NCBI GenBank assembly: GCA_015494645.1
Contig: WGAU01000088.1
Span: 1 to 27,500 of the forward strand
Reading direction: 5' to 3'
Source: Aquificota bacterium
Lineage (GTDB): Bacteria > Thermosulfidibacterota > Thermosulfidibacteria > Thermosulfidibacterales > Thermosulfidibacteraceae
DNA: 27,500 nucleotides
The translations under genes were made by a program, and so were the position numbers. The notes beneath the pieces were generated by a model. The model searched no databases and was not told the origin of the DNA. It worked only from the letters and a program-made list of their open reading frames with translations. How positions within the stretch are numbered: the first letter of the stretch is position 1; each line of letters begins with the position of its first letter. This document shows, in pieces, positions 8,955-16,209 of this stretch.

Positions 8955-10840
8955 GACTCCTCCCTCCTCTTTCTGAGTATCTGAAGTGCCATAAGAATCA
9001 GGAAAAGAACCAATCCGGTTACATTAACCATCCTTCCCTTCCATATAAGAGCAGCACCGGATACGCCGAACAAAATGGCCTCCGGCCAGCTCATCCATGT
9101 CAAAAGATACCTCTCAAAGAAGGCAACAAAGGCAACAAGGCATAAAGTGGTGAAGAACACTGTGAGAACCACCTCGCTTACGGGACCGTTCAGTAAAAGA
9201 GGATGATAGGCCATTACCACAGGTAGAATATACAACCCCTTAGCAAGCTTCCAAGCCTGTAAAGCGGTCTTTACCGGGCTTGCCTCGGCAACACCAGCAG
9301 CAGCAAAGGCTGCCAAAGACACAGGTGGCGTAACATTGGCATCCTGACTGTACCAGAAGACGATCATGTGAGCCACAAGCAAGGGTATGCCCATATCCAT
9401 GAGGGCAGGGCCTGCAAGAATGACTAGAACTATGTAAGATGCCGTAACGGGAAGCCCCATTCCCAAAACCAAAGAGGCCAAAGCTATGAGCACAAGGGCC
9501 AGAAGGGGAATCCCGTGGGAAAGGGAAACAACCATAGAAGAAAACCTAAGTCCCACTCCTGTAAGATTAACACAACCAACAATTATACCAGCAGCAGCAC
9601 ACGCCACAGAAACCAAAACGGCACCCTTAGCGCCCATAACAAAGGCGTCTATTATGTCTTTGAAGCCCATGCGGGAATGCTTCCTTAAAAGAGAAACCAA
9701 AAACAGAGAAACGATGCCTATGAATCCAGCCTTCATAGGGCTGAAATTCATCACCAAAGCAGCGATAAGAATAGCTAAAGCAATCAGGAAATGAGCGCCG
9801 TCTTTTATGGTCTGCCACAGATCAGGCAACTGCTCCTTTGGAAGGCCCCAAATACCCTCTTTATGAGCCTCCACGTGAACAAAGAGAAACACAGTAAGGT
9901 AGTAAAGAACTGCAGGTATAATGGCTATCTTAACTATGTGAAGATAGGATGTTTTGGTAAATTCTGCCATAAGGAACGCACCAGCTCCCATAATGGGAGG
10001 CATCAACTGACCACCGGTGGATGCTGCCGCCTCTATAGCACCTGCCACATGAGGCTTATAACCAATCTTTTTCATCATGGGTATGGTAAAAGCACCTGTT
10101 GAAACCACATTGGCCACAGCACTTCCCGAAACGGAACCCATAAACCCACTGGCAATAACCGCTGTCTTCGCAGGCCCCCCAGCGTACTTACCAGTAAGAG
10201 AATACGCTAAGTTTATGAAGAAGTTACCTGCCCCTGTTTTTTCTAAAAAGGCTCCAAACAGCACAAATATGTAGACATAGGTTGCAGCAACACCAATGGG
10301 AAGCCCAAATATCCCCTCTGTGGTAAGGGACAAAGTGGTGGCGATCCTCTCAACAGAATACCCTTTATGTATCAGTATCTCAGGCATGTAGGGACCAAAA
10401 TATGCGTACAGAAGGAACATTATGGCAATGGACATCATTATGGTGCCTATAACCCTTCTTGTGGCTTCAAGAACGAGTATAACGCAAACTATAGAAACTA
10501 TCAGATCCATACGGCTCCAATCACCCTGTCTTTCGTAGATACCGTTGAGGTCAATCCAGATGTAAAGGCCCACCGCTATAGTGGACAAAATAAGAAGGAC
10601 ATCAACAAAGACCGCTGGATACCTCAACTTACTATTTTCTTTAAAGTTCTTGTAGAGGGGCTTGAGCAAGAAAGACAAAAGCAGAATACACACCAAATGA
10701 AACGATCTCTGCCTCAATGCAGTAATGGCCTTGAGACCGGCTGTGTAAAGCTGAAAAGTACTGAGAACAACCCCAACCACAACCACAAACTTGGCAGTTA
10801 ACTCCGAAACCCTGCGCCACAAGGATGCATTCTCACTCAT
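8951..10840 (-). CDS. TRAP transporter fused permease (4TM/12TM, TAXI class)
   Basis: A 629-residue polytopic membrane protein homologous to the permease at 4073-6136, with the same blocks: GFMGSVSGSAVANVVSTGAF, AASTGGQLMPPIMGAGAF, LGMGLPVTASYIVL and DANVTPPVSLAAFAAAGVAE. The last block differs from the sister gene (DANVTPP versus DDTPPVG), which could reflect a different substrate. The ATG overlaps the DUF1850 stop by 8 bases and its own stop overlaps the gcdH start, so three proteins are translationally coupled. It should work with the TAXI receptor at 11305-12282. Because it sits between a glutarate-type CoA-transferase and glutaryl-CoA dehydrogenase, glutarate or another C5 dicarboxylate is the best guess for the cargo. 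Confidence 0.93.
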   Translation of the reverse strand: MSENASLWRRVSELTAKFVVVVGVVLSTFQLYTAGLKAITALRQRSFHLVCILLLSFLLKPLYKNFKENSKLRYPAVFVDVLLILSTIAVGLYIWIDLNGIYERQGDWSRMDLIVSIVCVILVLEATRRVIGTIMMSIAIMFLLYAYFGPYMPEILIHKGYSVERIATTLSLTTEGIFGLPIGVAATYVYIFVLFGAFLEKTGAGNFFINLAYSLTGKYAGGPAKTAVIASGFMGSVSGSAVANVVSTGAFTIPMMKKIGYKPHVAGAIEAAASTGGQLMPPIMGAGAFLMAEFTKTSYLHIVKIAIIPAVLYYLTVFLFVHVEAHKEGIWGLPKEQLPDLWQTIKDGAHFLIALAILIAALVMNFSPMKAGFIGIVSLFLVSLLRKHSRMGFKDIIDAFVMGAKGAVLVSVACAAAGIIVGCVNLTGVGLRFSSMVVSLSHGIPLLALVLIALASLVLGMGLPVTASYIVLVILAGPALMDMGIPLLVAHMIVFWYSQDANVTPPVSLAAFAAAGVAEASPVKTALQAWKLAKGLYILPVVMAYHPLLLNGPVSEVVLTVFFTTLCLVAFVAFFERYLLTWMSWPEAILFGVSGAALIWKGRMVNVTGLVLFLILMALQILRKRREES

Positions 10841-11282
10841 GCCTCACCCTCACCAAAAGCTTTCTATGGGCATAACCCTTGCTGAAGTTGATGATCCTTT
10901 TTCCGTGCACCAAAAGGGTATGATCCACCCCTCTGGCCCCCACCACCATGACAAAGGAACCCACCCTATAGTTCATGTCCTTTATGCAAAGCCAACCGTC
11001 ACAGTCTTCCAATTTGCCCCGCGATCTCCAGTATCCCATACCAGCCCCAAAGCTTTTAAACTTGGTCCATTCCAAGACTATATTCCCATCCCCATCCACT
11101 CTGAAGAACTCATATATGGGCTGATGATCCACCGAGTGATGATAGTTAATGGCAAACCTAAAACCGGGATACACCCGCAACCGGTAAACCACTTTACCTG
11201 CGGCTACATCCACAAATTCCAAGTACATCTGCCCCGCACGGACGTTTAACCAAAGGGCAAAAAAAGAGAAAAGGAGGGGCAA
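10833..11282 (-). CDS. DUF1850 protein associated with TAXI TRAP transporter
   Basis: A small protein with the DUF1850 pattern: YHHSVDHQPIYEFFRV followed by a KSFGAGMGYW block. DUF1850 genes are typically found beside TAXI receptor and fused permease genes; no biochemical role is established. I prefer the TTG start at 11282, which has a GGAGG SD seven bases upstream and gives 149 residues. They begin with a hydrophobic signal-like segment (LPLLFSFFALWLNV), placing the domain outside the membrane. A GTG at 11285 is the next option. The longer reading from another TTG at 11339 overlaps the receptor gene and lacks an obvious SD. Its start region coincides with the receptor's terminator hairpin, see the separate entry. 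Confidence 0.8.
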   Translation of the reverse strand: MPLLFSFFALWLNVRAGQMYLEFVDVAAGKVVYRLRVYPGFRFAINYHHSVDHQPIYEFFRVDGDGNIVLEWTKFKSFGAGMGYWRSRGKLEDCDGWLCIKDMNYRVGSFVMVVGARGVDHTLLVHGKRIINFSKGYAHRKLLVRVRHE

Positions 11283-11294
11283 CACAGCCCCTCC
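11259..11294 (-). terminator. Intrinsic terminator after the first TAXI receptor gene, overlapping the DUF1850 start
   Basis: On the minus strand an 8-bp perfect stem GGAGGGGC/GCCCCTCC with a 6-nt loop (11273-11294) is followed by a T-rich tract (11259-11272, only two C interruptions). It begins 10 bp after the receptor stop. The 5' arm carries the GGAGG SD of the DUF1850 gene and the loop holds the candidate GTG/TTG start codons, so the hairpin could limit both transcription and translation of the permease genes. Confidence 0.85.
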
Positions 11295-11304
11295 AAAGGA
11301 TTTA

Positions 11305-12282
11305 TTAGTCTTTTGGAAGCAACCTTTCAGGCACCTCAATTCCCTTCTCCCTGAGATATTTCACAACGCCAGGGTGCAACGGAATAGGAGAATACTTAAC
11401 GATGTTCTCAGGAACGGTGTACTTGGCGCCGGGATACACCTTGAGGAGGTAGTCTTGATGTTCAAACACCGCTTTTACAAGTTGATACACCAAGTCCTCA
11501 GGAAGATCCTTGTTCACTATGGCCACGTTCCAAACAGAAACTGTTTGAACATCGTAATCCACACCCTTGTAGGTTCCAGCAGGAATTATGGCCCTTGAGT
11601 AGTACTTGTACTTGGAAGTAACCTTCTTTACCTCCTCATCAGAGAAGGGAACAATGTAGATGTGATGGGTGGTAGCAAGATCCATGATGGAAGATGTGGG
11701 GGGACCAACGCACCACACACCTGCATCAATGGTTCCATCCTTTAAAGCATTAGCAGTTTCAACAAAAGAAAGCCTATACACCTTGAAGGACTCGTAGGGT
11801 ACACCCACCGTAGGAAGCACCAAACTACTCATGTACTCCGTACCACTACCGGGAGCACCCACGGAAACCCTTTTACCTTTGAGATCCTGAAGCTTCTTGA
11901 TGCCGCTGTTCTTTAAGGTAACCACGTGATACACATTGGGATACATGACAAACAGGGCGTATATCTTTTGTCTCTTGCCTTTAAACCTTCCCAGCCCGTA
12001 GTAGGCTTCATAAGCAACATCACCCATAACCTCAGCAACTTCGCTCTCTCCTCTGTTAACAAGCTTCACATTTTCCACAGAAGCACCTGTAACCTCAGCC
12101 ACGGCGTAAACATCCTTAACGTACCTGGTCCAGATCTCAGCAAGGGCACCACCGTAGGGATAGTAAACACCCCCGGTTCCTCCGGTTCCAATGGATATGA
12201 ACCTCTTTCTGGCCTGGGCATCCACAGTAGCAATGCCCAGAATCATGGCAAACACAGCTAAAAACAGCCCCAACCTCCTCAT
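11305..12282 (-). CDS. TAXI family TRAP transporter solute receptor
   Basis: A 325-residue periplasmic receptor with a signal peptide (MRRLGLFLAVFAMILGIATV, cleavage likely near DAQA, residue 24). TAXI motifs are IGTGGTGGVYYPYGG near residues 31-45 and DLKGKRVSVGAPGSG near residues 128-142. It belongs to the same family as the receptor at 6216-7241 but diverges strongly in the middle: the other protein has SDRQYQAWCGLKEW where this one has GDVAYEAYYGLGRF. Different ligands are therefore likely. It lies 13 bp after the lipoprotein gene and upstream of DUF1850 and the permease at 8951-10840. Glutarate or another C5 dicarboxylate is inferred from the operon only. Confidence 0.94.
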   Translation of the reverse strand: MRRLGLFLAVFAMILGIATVDAQARKRFISIGTGGTGGVYYPYGGALAEIWTRYVKDVYAVAEVTGASVENVKLVNRGESEVAEVMGDVAYEAYYGLGRFKGKRQKIYALFVMYPNVYHVVTLKNSGIKKLQDLKGKRVSVGAPGSGTEYMSSLVLPTVGVPYESFKVYRLSFVETANALKDGTIDAGVWCVGPPTSSIMDLATTHHIYIVPFSDEEVKKVTSKYKYYSRAIIPAGTYKGVDYDVQTVSVWNVAIVNKDLPEDLVYQLVKAVFEHQDYLLKVYPGAKYTVPENIVKYSPIPLHPGVVKYLREKGIEVPERLLPKD

Positions 12283-12295
12283 TACTGCACCTCCT

Positions 12296-12715
12296 CTACT
12301 TTAGTTCCATAACGTAAACTTCAAGTTTCTTGGGAATCTCAAGATATCCTTTAACAGGATACTTGAAGGATTTGGCCTCACCTGGCTTAAGCACAGGGGG
12401 CTTGCCCTTTCTTGGGATCAAGCCTCCCACAGACTTGCCTTCGGGATTAACGATCTGAACCCTGAAGCGCTTGGGCTGACTGGAAACGTTCCTAACCTCA
12501 ACCTCATAGATGAGCATCTTCTTCCCCTTGAAATTACCCACGTAGCAGGCAAAGCGACAAACCTTGGCAGAGTTGGTGATGTCCCAAGTAATGTCACTGG
12601 GACAGTTCACCATCATAGGAGCATTGGTAGCCGCCTTCTTCTTGGCTTCCATCTTGGAGGAGCAACCCACAGCCACCAACGCCAAAGCAAGCATCCACAA
12701 CCATAACCTACGCAT
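12296..12715 (-). CDS. Small lipoprotein of unknown function in the TRAP operon
   Basis: The product is 139 residues from the ATG at 12715, which has SD GGGAGG close upstream; a longer reading from 12754 would start before the SD. A lipoprotein signal ends in VAVGC with C18 as the lipidated cysteine, followed by SSK. The mature part has three further cysteines (in VNCPSD and KVCRFACYVG). It then shows a beta-rich pattern (MLIYEVEVRNVSSQPKRFRV, later VLKPGEAKSFKYPVKGYLEI) that resembles small Ig-like or fibronectin-like periplasmic domains. I do not recognise a named family. It lies 20 bp after the CoA-transferase and 13 bp before the TAXI receptor, so it may assist capture or sensing of the transporter's ligand. 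That is inference. Confidence 0.8.
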   Translation of the reverse strand: MRRLWLWMLALALVAVGCSSKMEAKKKAATNAPMMVNCPSDITWDITNSAKVCRFACYVGNFKGKKMLIYEVEVRNVSSQPKRFRVQIVNPEGKSVGGLIPRKGKPPVLKPGEAKSFKYPVKGYLEIPKKLEVYVMELK

Positions 12716-12735
12716 ACCACACCTCCCACATAATT

Positions 12736-13917
12736 TTATTTTACGGCCCCGCACTCTTTTAGGGCCGCTATCTCGCTACTGGTTAAACCCAAAAACTCGC
12801 TCAAAACCTCATCGGTATGCTGCCCTAAGGTTGGAGGAGGCGATTTAGGCTTCACCTTATAGTCGGCAAACTTCAGAGGAGAAGCCACAAGCTTTAGAAT
12901 ATCCCCCAAGTGCTCCATCTCCCACACCATACCCCTTGACTTCACATGATCGTCGGAAAAGACCTCAGGCAACGTATAAATGGGACCGCAGGGTATTTTC
13001 TCCTCAGCAAGCACTTTAAGCCAGTAGGACACAGGCCTTTCAGAAAAGAGACGATTCAGCAAAGGAACCAACTCATCCCTGTTCTCAACCCTCCTGGCAT
13101 TGGTTTTGAACTTCTCGTCCTCAGCTATGTCTGGCCTTCCCAGTATCTCACAAAGTCTCTTGAACTGAGAATCGTTCCCCACTCCCAAGTTAAAGTACCC
13201 ATCCTTGGCCTTAAAGGTTTCGTAAGGAACTATATTAGGATGGGCATTACCGTATCTTTTTGGGGTTTTTCCAGAAACCAGATAATTACTGGCCACATTC
13301 ACCAGAGCGGATATGGATGTGTCAAGAAGAGATATATCTATGTATTCACCCTTTCCTGTCAACTTTCTCCTGTAGAGGGCAGCCAAAATGGCTATGGCAG
13401 AGTAAAGCCCCGCTATGACATCGGTTATAGCCACCCCCACTTTCATAGGCATTCCACCAGGCTCTCCCGTTATACTCATAAGCCCAGACATACCCTGAAT
13501 AATGAAGTCATATCCGGGTCTTTCCCTGTACGGGCCTGTCTGCCCATACCCCGTTATGGAACAGTAAATAATAGAGGGATTTACTCTTTTCACAGAATCG
13601 TAGTCCAAACCGAACTTTTTCAAACCACCCACCTTGAAGTTTTCCACCAGCACATCGGCCCTTTTAGCCAGCTCAACCACAATCTTTCTTCCTTCATCGT
13701 TGGACAGATCCACAGCTATACTTTTTTTGTTTCTGTTGGCACAAAGATAGTAAGCACTCTCACCGTGATACCACGGAGGACCCCACCCCCTGGTCTCATC
13801 CCCTCCTTCGGGGTTCTCCACCTTGATAACGGTGGCTCCCAAATCCGAAAGAATCATGGTGGCAAAAGGCCCAGCAAGCACCCTGCTCATGTCCAAGACC
13901 AATACCCCATCAAGCAT
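12736..13917 (-). CDS. Class III CoA-transferase (CaiB/BaiF), probable glutarate CoA-transferase
   Basis: A cytoplasmic enzyme of 393 residues that moves CoA between carboxylic acids. It has the family N-terminus MLDGVLVLDMSRVLAGPFAT, SDLGATVIKVENPEGGDETR, NRNKKSIAVDL and the catalytic aspartate D166 in VAITDVIAGL. The overall sequence resembles the SUGCT type (succinyl-CoA:glutarate CoA-transferase). With glutaryl-CoA dehydrogenase in the same operon this supports glutarate activation, although family III members are hard to assign by sequence alone. I chose the ATG at 13917 because it matches the family start and has a GAGGGGTG SD; the upstream extension to 13974 runs into the IclR gene. 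The gap to the IclR stop is 4 bp, so the two are co-translated. Confidence 0.87.
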   Translation of the reverse strand: MLDGVLVLDMSRVLAGPFATMILSDLGATVIKVENPEGGDETRGWGPPWYHGESAYYLCANRNKKSIAVDLSNDEGRKIVVELAKRADVLVENFKVGGLKKFGLDYDSVKRVNPSIIYCSITGYGQTGPYRERPGYDFIIQGMSGLMSITGEPGGMPMKVGVAITDVIAGLYSAIAILAALYRRKLTGKGEYIDISLLDTSISALVNVASNYLVSGKTPKRYGNAHPNIVPYETFKAKDGYFNLGVGNDSQFKRLCEILGRPDIAEDEKFKTNARRVENRDELVPLLNRLFSERPVSYWLKVLAEEKIPCGPIYTLPEVFSDDHVKSRGMVWEMEHLGDILKLVASPLKFADYKVKPKSPPPTLGQHTDEVLSEFLGLTSSEIAALKECGAVK

Positions 13918-13921
13918 ATCA

Positions 13922-14686
13922 TCACCCCTCAGACGATTGGTAGCCCAAAAGGGAAGAGATTTTGGCTGCAGCATCCAATAGCTTATCTATGTAAAGCCTT
14001 TTCCTACCCTCCTCTCTAAAGCGTACCTCTGGAATGGCCAAGCTGAGGGACGCCACAAGAGAACCATTGTAACCAAAAACTGGAGCGCTAATGGCTCCAA
14101 GTCCTCTTACCCGCTCCGAAAAGCTCTCCGCATAGCCCATGTTTCTAATTCTCTTTAACTCTTCCAAGAAAAGATCTTTGTCGGTTATGGTATTCTCAGT
14201 AATGTCTCTCAGCTCAAAACGCCTTAAATACTCCTCAATAAAAGCATCTGAAGAAAAAGCCAAAAGACACTTTGAAGAAGCTCCAGCATAAAGGGGGGAG
14301 CGATGCCCGACAGGCATCCTCGCCATAAGAGGCTGCGTAGACTCTATGGACTCTATACACACCCTCTCCCAGTTGTCTATAACATTCAGATGCACCGTCT
14401 CCCCGGTCTCACGGGACAGATCCTGCATTATAGGATAGGCCATCTTGGCAAGATCCAAACTCTCCCTAACTATTCCTGCCAGCTTCAAAAATATGGTGCC
14501 GAGCTTGTATTTGCGAGTGCTCACATCTTGAACGAGAAATCCTTTTTTCTTCAGGATGTTCACAAGTCTCTGGACAGAGCTCGGGGGCATATCAAGAAGA
14601 CGAGCCATCTCATTTATACCGAGCAGTCTCTTTTCATCATCAAAAAGCAAGATCACATCCAGAGCCTTTTCAACCGACGTCTTCAT
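13922..14686 (-). CDS. IclR family transcriptional regulator
   Basis: A 254-residue regulator with an N-terminal winged helix (SVEKALDVILLFDDEKRLLG, then NEMARLLDMPPSSVQRLVNI, residues ~4-55) and a C-terminal IclR effector domain. The effector domain includes the pocket region VHLNVIDNWERVCIE, GHRSPLYAGASSKCLLAF and ISAPVFGYNGSLVASLSLA. IclR proteins bind small carboxylates or aromatic acids and repress or activate adjacent catabolic genes. Being first in the operon with the CoA-transferase, TAXI transporter and glutaryl-CoA dehydrogenase, it likely responds to the transported acid or its CoA pathway. The start gives the expected family N-terminus but has no clear SD. A palindrome and a promoter lie just upstream, which suggests autoregulation. 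Confidence 0.92.
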   Translation of the reverse strand: MKTSVEKALDVILLFDDEKRLLGINEMARLLDMPPSSVQRLVNILKKKGFLVQDVSTRKYKLGTIFLKLAGIVRESLDLAKMAYPIMQDLSRETGETVHLNVIDNWERVCIESIESTQPLMARMPVGHRSPLYAGASSKCLLAFSSDAFIEEYLRRFELRDITENTITDKDLFLEELKRIRNMGYAESFSERVRGLGAISAPVFGYNGSLVASLSLAIPEVRFREEGRKRLYIDKLLDAAAKISSLLGYQSSEG

Positions 14687-14715
14687 GAAATTTCACTATA
14701 CAGAATTTAATTCTG
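14686..14715. promoter_or_regulatory. Candidate IclR operator palindromes
   Basis: CAGAAT-TTA-ATTCTG at 14701-14715 is a perfect inverted repeat, and TGAAATTTCA at 14686-14695 is a second, shorter perfect palindrome touching the iclR start codon. IclR-family sites are usually A/T-rich palindromes of this size. The first site lies directly after the predicted iclR -10 box, where a bound repressor would block initiation. Confidence 0.5.
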
Positions 14716-14723
14716 CATAGTAG

Positions 14724-14752
14724 CATATAGCACGAATCTCCTTCCTTTTCAA
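14724..14752 (-). promoter_or_regulatory. Predicted sigma-70 promoter for the iclR-led operon
   Basis: Minus-strand -35 TTGAAA (14747-14752), 17-bp spacer and -10 TATATG (14724-14729), placing the transcript start near 14717, about 30 nt before the iclR ATG and at the edge of the palindrome. Confidence 0.5.
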
Positions 14753-14808
14753 CACCCATCAGCTTCACGAGCCAAAGTAGATCAAATCCTCGCTTCTCTC
14801 CTCAACCC

Positions 14809-14863
14809 TTGACAGGCTATGTGTATGAGGTAAATTTTAAGTTGTCTGACAAATTATATCAGA
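14809..14863 (+). promoter_or_regulatory. Predicted promoter and inverted repeats upstream of the cytochrome bd-like operon
   Basis: The -35 is TTGACA (14809-14814), then a 16-bp spacer and -10 TAAATT (14831-14836). Just downstream is the perfect repeat TTGTC-T-GACAA (14842-14852), overlapping TCTGA-N9-TCAGA (14845-14863); either could be a regulator site at the transcript start. The coding sequence starts at 14881 after AGGAGG. Confidence 0.5.
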
Positions 14864-14880
14864 ATTTAGGAGGTGCCACC

Positions 14881-16197
14881 ATGTATCCGGCGTGGCTTTT
14901 ACCCACCCTAAGTTCCGCATTTATAATAGCCATTGTAGCAGTATTCCACATACTGCCCTCCCACTTTGCCACCGGAGCCCTGTGGCTTGGGGTATATGTG
15001 GAAAGAAAAGCCATTAAGGAAAACCGACCTGAGCTGATGGAGTTTCTTAAGAGATTCTCCTTGCTCATATTAGTCTTCTGTTTCGTTTATGGTTCAATAA
15101 CCGGTGTGGGTATATGGTTCGCCTCGGCAGCTGCTTCCCCAAGGGCAATATCAACCTTAATACACAACTATGTGTGGGGCTGGGCAACAGAATGGGTATT
15201 CTTCATTATAGAAATTGTGGCCATATACGCCTACTATTACACCCTCAATCGCATTGCCCCCGAGCATCACCTGAGAATCGGATGGATATACGCCTGGGGA
15301 GCTTGGATCAGCATGGTCATCATCACAGGCATACTGGCCTTCATGCTTACCCCTGATAAGTGGTTTGAAACAGGAGGATTCTTTGACGGATTCTTTAACT
15401 CCTCATACTGGCCACAGCTCTTCACAAGAACCGCTTTCATGTTTGCCATAGCCGCAACTTATGCCATGATAGCTGCAAGCAGGGTAAGTAACCTTGAAGT
15501 TAGAAAAGAAATCACCAGATTAGCCGCCAAATGGGGTATGGCAGGACTTATAGGTGGTGCCATATTCAGCAGTTGGTACATAGCAAAACTACCCGAAACC
15601 ACCAAAGAACTAATGAACGCCCTGCCCTATCTAAAGCACATGCTAATAGCGGCAGCGGTCTTGGGAGTGATGGTGTTTCTTTACTTTGCCATCTTCGGCA
15701 TGGCAAAGCCGGACCTATCAAATCCGATAGCAGGTGTTGTGGCGGTAGTGATACTGTTCTTGGCCATAGGAGCGGGAGAATCCTTCAGGGAGGGCGCAAG
15801 AAGACCCTGGATCATAGGAGGTCTAATGTATGGCAGCAATCAAGTAATTGCAAAAGACGTTCCAGCAAAAGGAGTGAAATCTGAAGTTGACGAGATTAAC
15901 GAAAAGGGTTTCCTGAGCAGGTTGTACTACCTACCGGAAGATCTGAGAAAAATCACCGACGGGAACAAGCTGGAAGTGGGCAAGGTTCTTGTCGCCCATC
16001 AGTGCGCAGGGTGCCACTCCCTGAAAAGGAATGGTTTGATAAGGCCTCTTGCAAAACTCCTATCTGGCATGGAAGAAGATGAGATTAAAGACATACTGGA
16101 CAGTCTTGGAGACTACAGCTACATGCCCCCCTTCTTAGGTACAGATGAGGAAAAAGAAGCCGCCGCTGCTTACCTTGCAAAAATAGCCAACGAGTAA
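14881..16197 (+). CDS. Cytochrome bd-like oxidoreductase subunit I with C-terminal cytochrome c domain
   Basis: The product is a 438-residue membrane protein with about eight or nine hydrophobic helices, then a cytochrome c domain: C375-A-G-C378-H379 as heme c site and M415 (YMPPF) as likely axial ligand. The membrane part resembles CydA. H23 in VFHILPSHF matches the position of E. coli His19, and WVFFIIE matches the Glu107 helix. REGARRPW matches the AEVGRQPW signature holding Glu445. By eye the helix carrying the b558 ligand His186 has Phe instead, and the quinol loop is short, so this is not a standard quinol oxidase. It fits the heme-c-bearing branch of the cytochrome bd superfamily, which may exchange electrons with a periplasmic carrier. 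The ATG at 14881 has AGGAGG seven bases upstream, so the in-frame extension to 14809 is not used. Confidence 0.8.
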   Translation: MYPAWLLPTLSSAFIIAIVAVFHILPSHFATGALWLGVYVERKAIKENRPELMEFLKRFSLLILVFCFVYGSITGVGIWFASAAASPRAISTLIHNYVWGWATEWVFFIIEIVAIYAYYYTLNRIAPEHHLRIGWIYAWGAWISMVIITGILAFMLTPDKWFETGGFFDGFFNSSYWPQLFTRTAFMFAIAATYAMIAASRVSNLEVRKEITRLAAKWGMAGLIGGAIFSSWYIAKLPETTKELMNALPYLKHMLIAAAVLGVMVFLYFAIFGMAKPDLSNPIAGVVAVVILFLAIGAGESFREGARRPWIIGGLMYGSNQVIAKDVPAKGVKSEVDEINEKGFLSRLYYLPEDLRKITDGNKLEVGKVLVAHQCAGCHSLKRNGLIRPLAKLLSGMEEDEIKDILDSLGDYSYMPPFLGTDEEKEAAAAYLAKIANE

Positions 16198-16209
16198 GGA
16201 GGTTGTGTC

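Noticed and set aside
11283..11339. Longer DUF1850 start overlapping the TAXI receptor gene
   Set aside because: It begins with TTG without an SD and adds residues before the natural signal-like segment; kept only as an alternative.
12946..14019. Long plus-strand open frame (357 codons) opposite the CoA-transferase and IclR genes
   Set aside because: It is antisense to two clear protein families, has no recognisable domain and is rich in His/Arg/Pro runs typical of shadow frames.
14753..14808. Small RNA or tRNA gene in the iclR/bd-like intergenic region
   Set aside because: No cloverleaf, strong hairpin or T-run is seen there; the region is explained by promoters and palindromes.
14809..14880. 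24-codon N-terminal extension of the bd-like subunit I
   Set aside because: It covers the predicted promoter and the SD, and the ATG at 14881 has an ideal SD and gives the expected first membrane helix.
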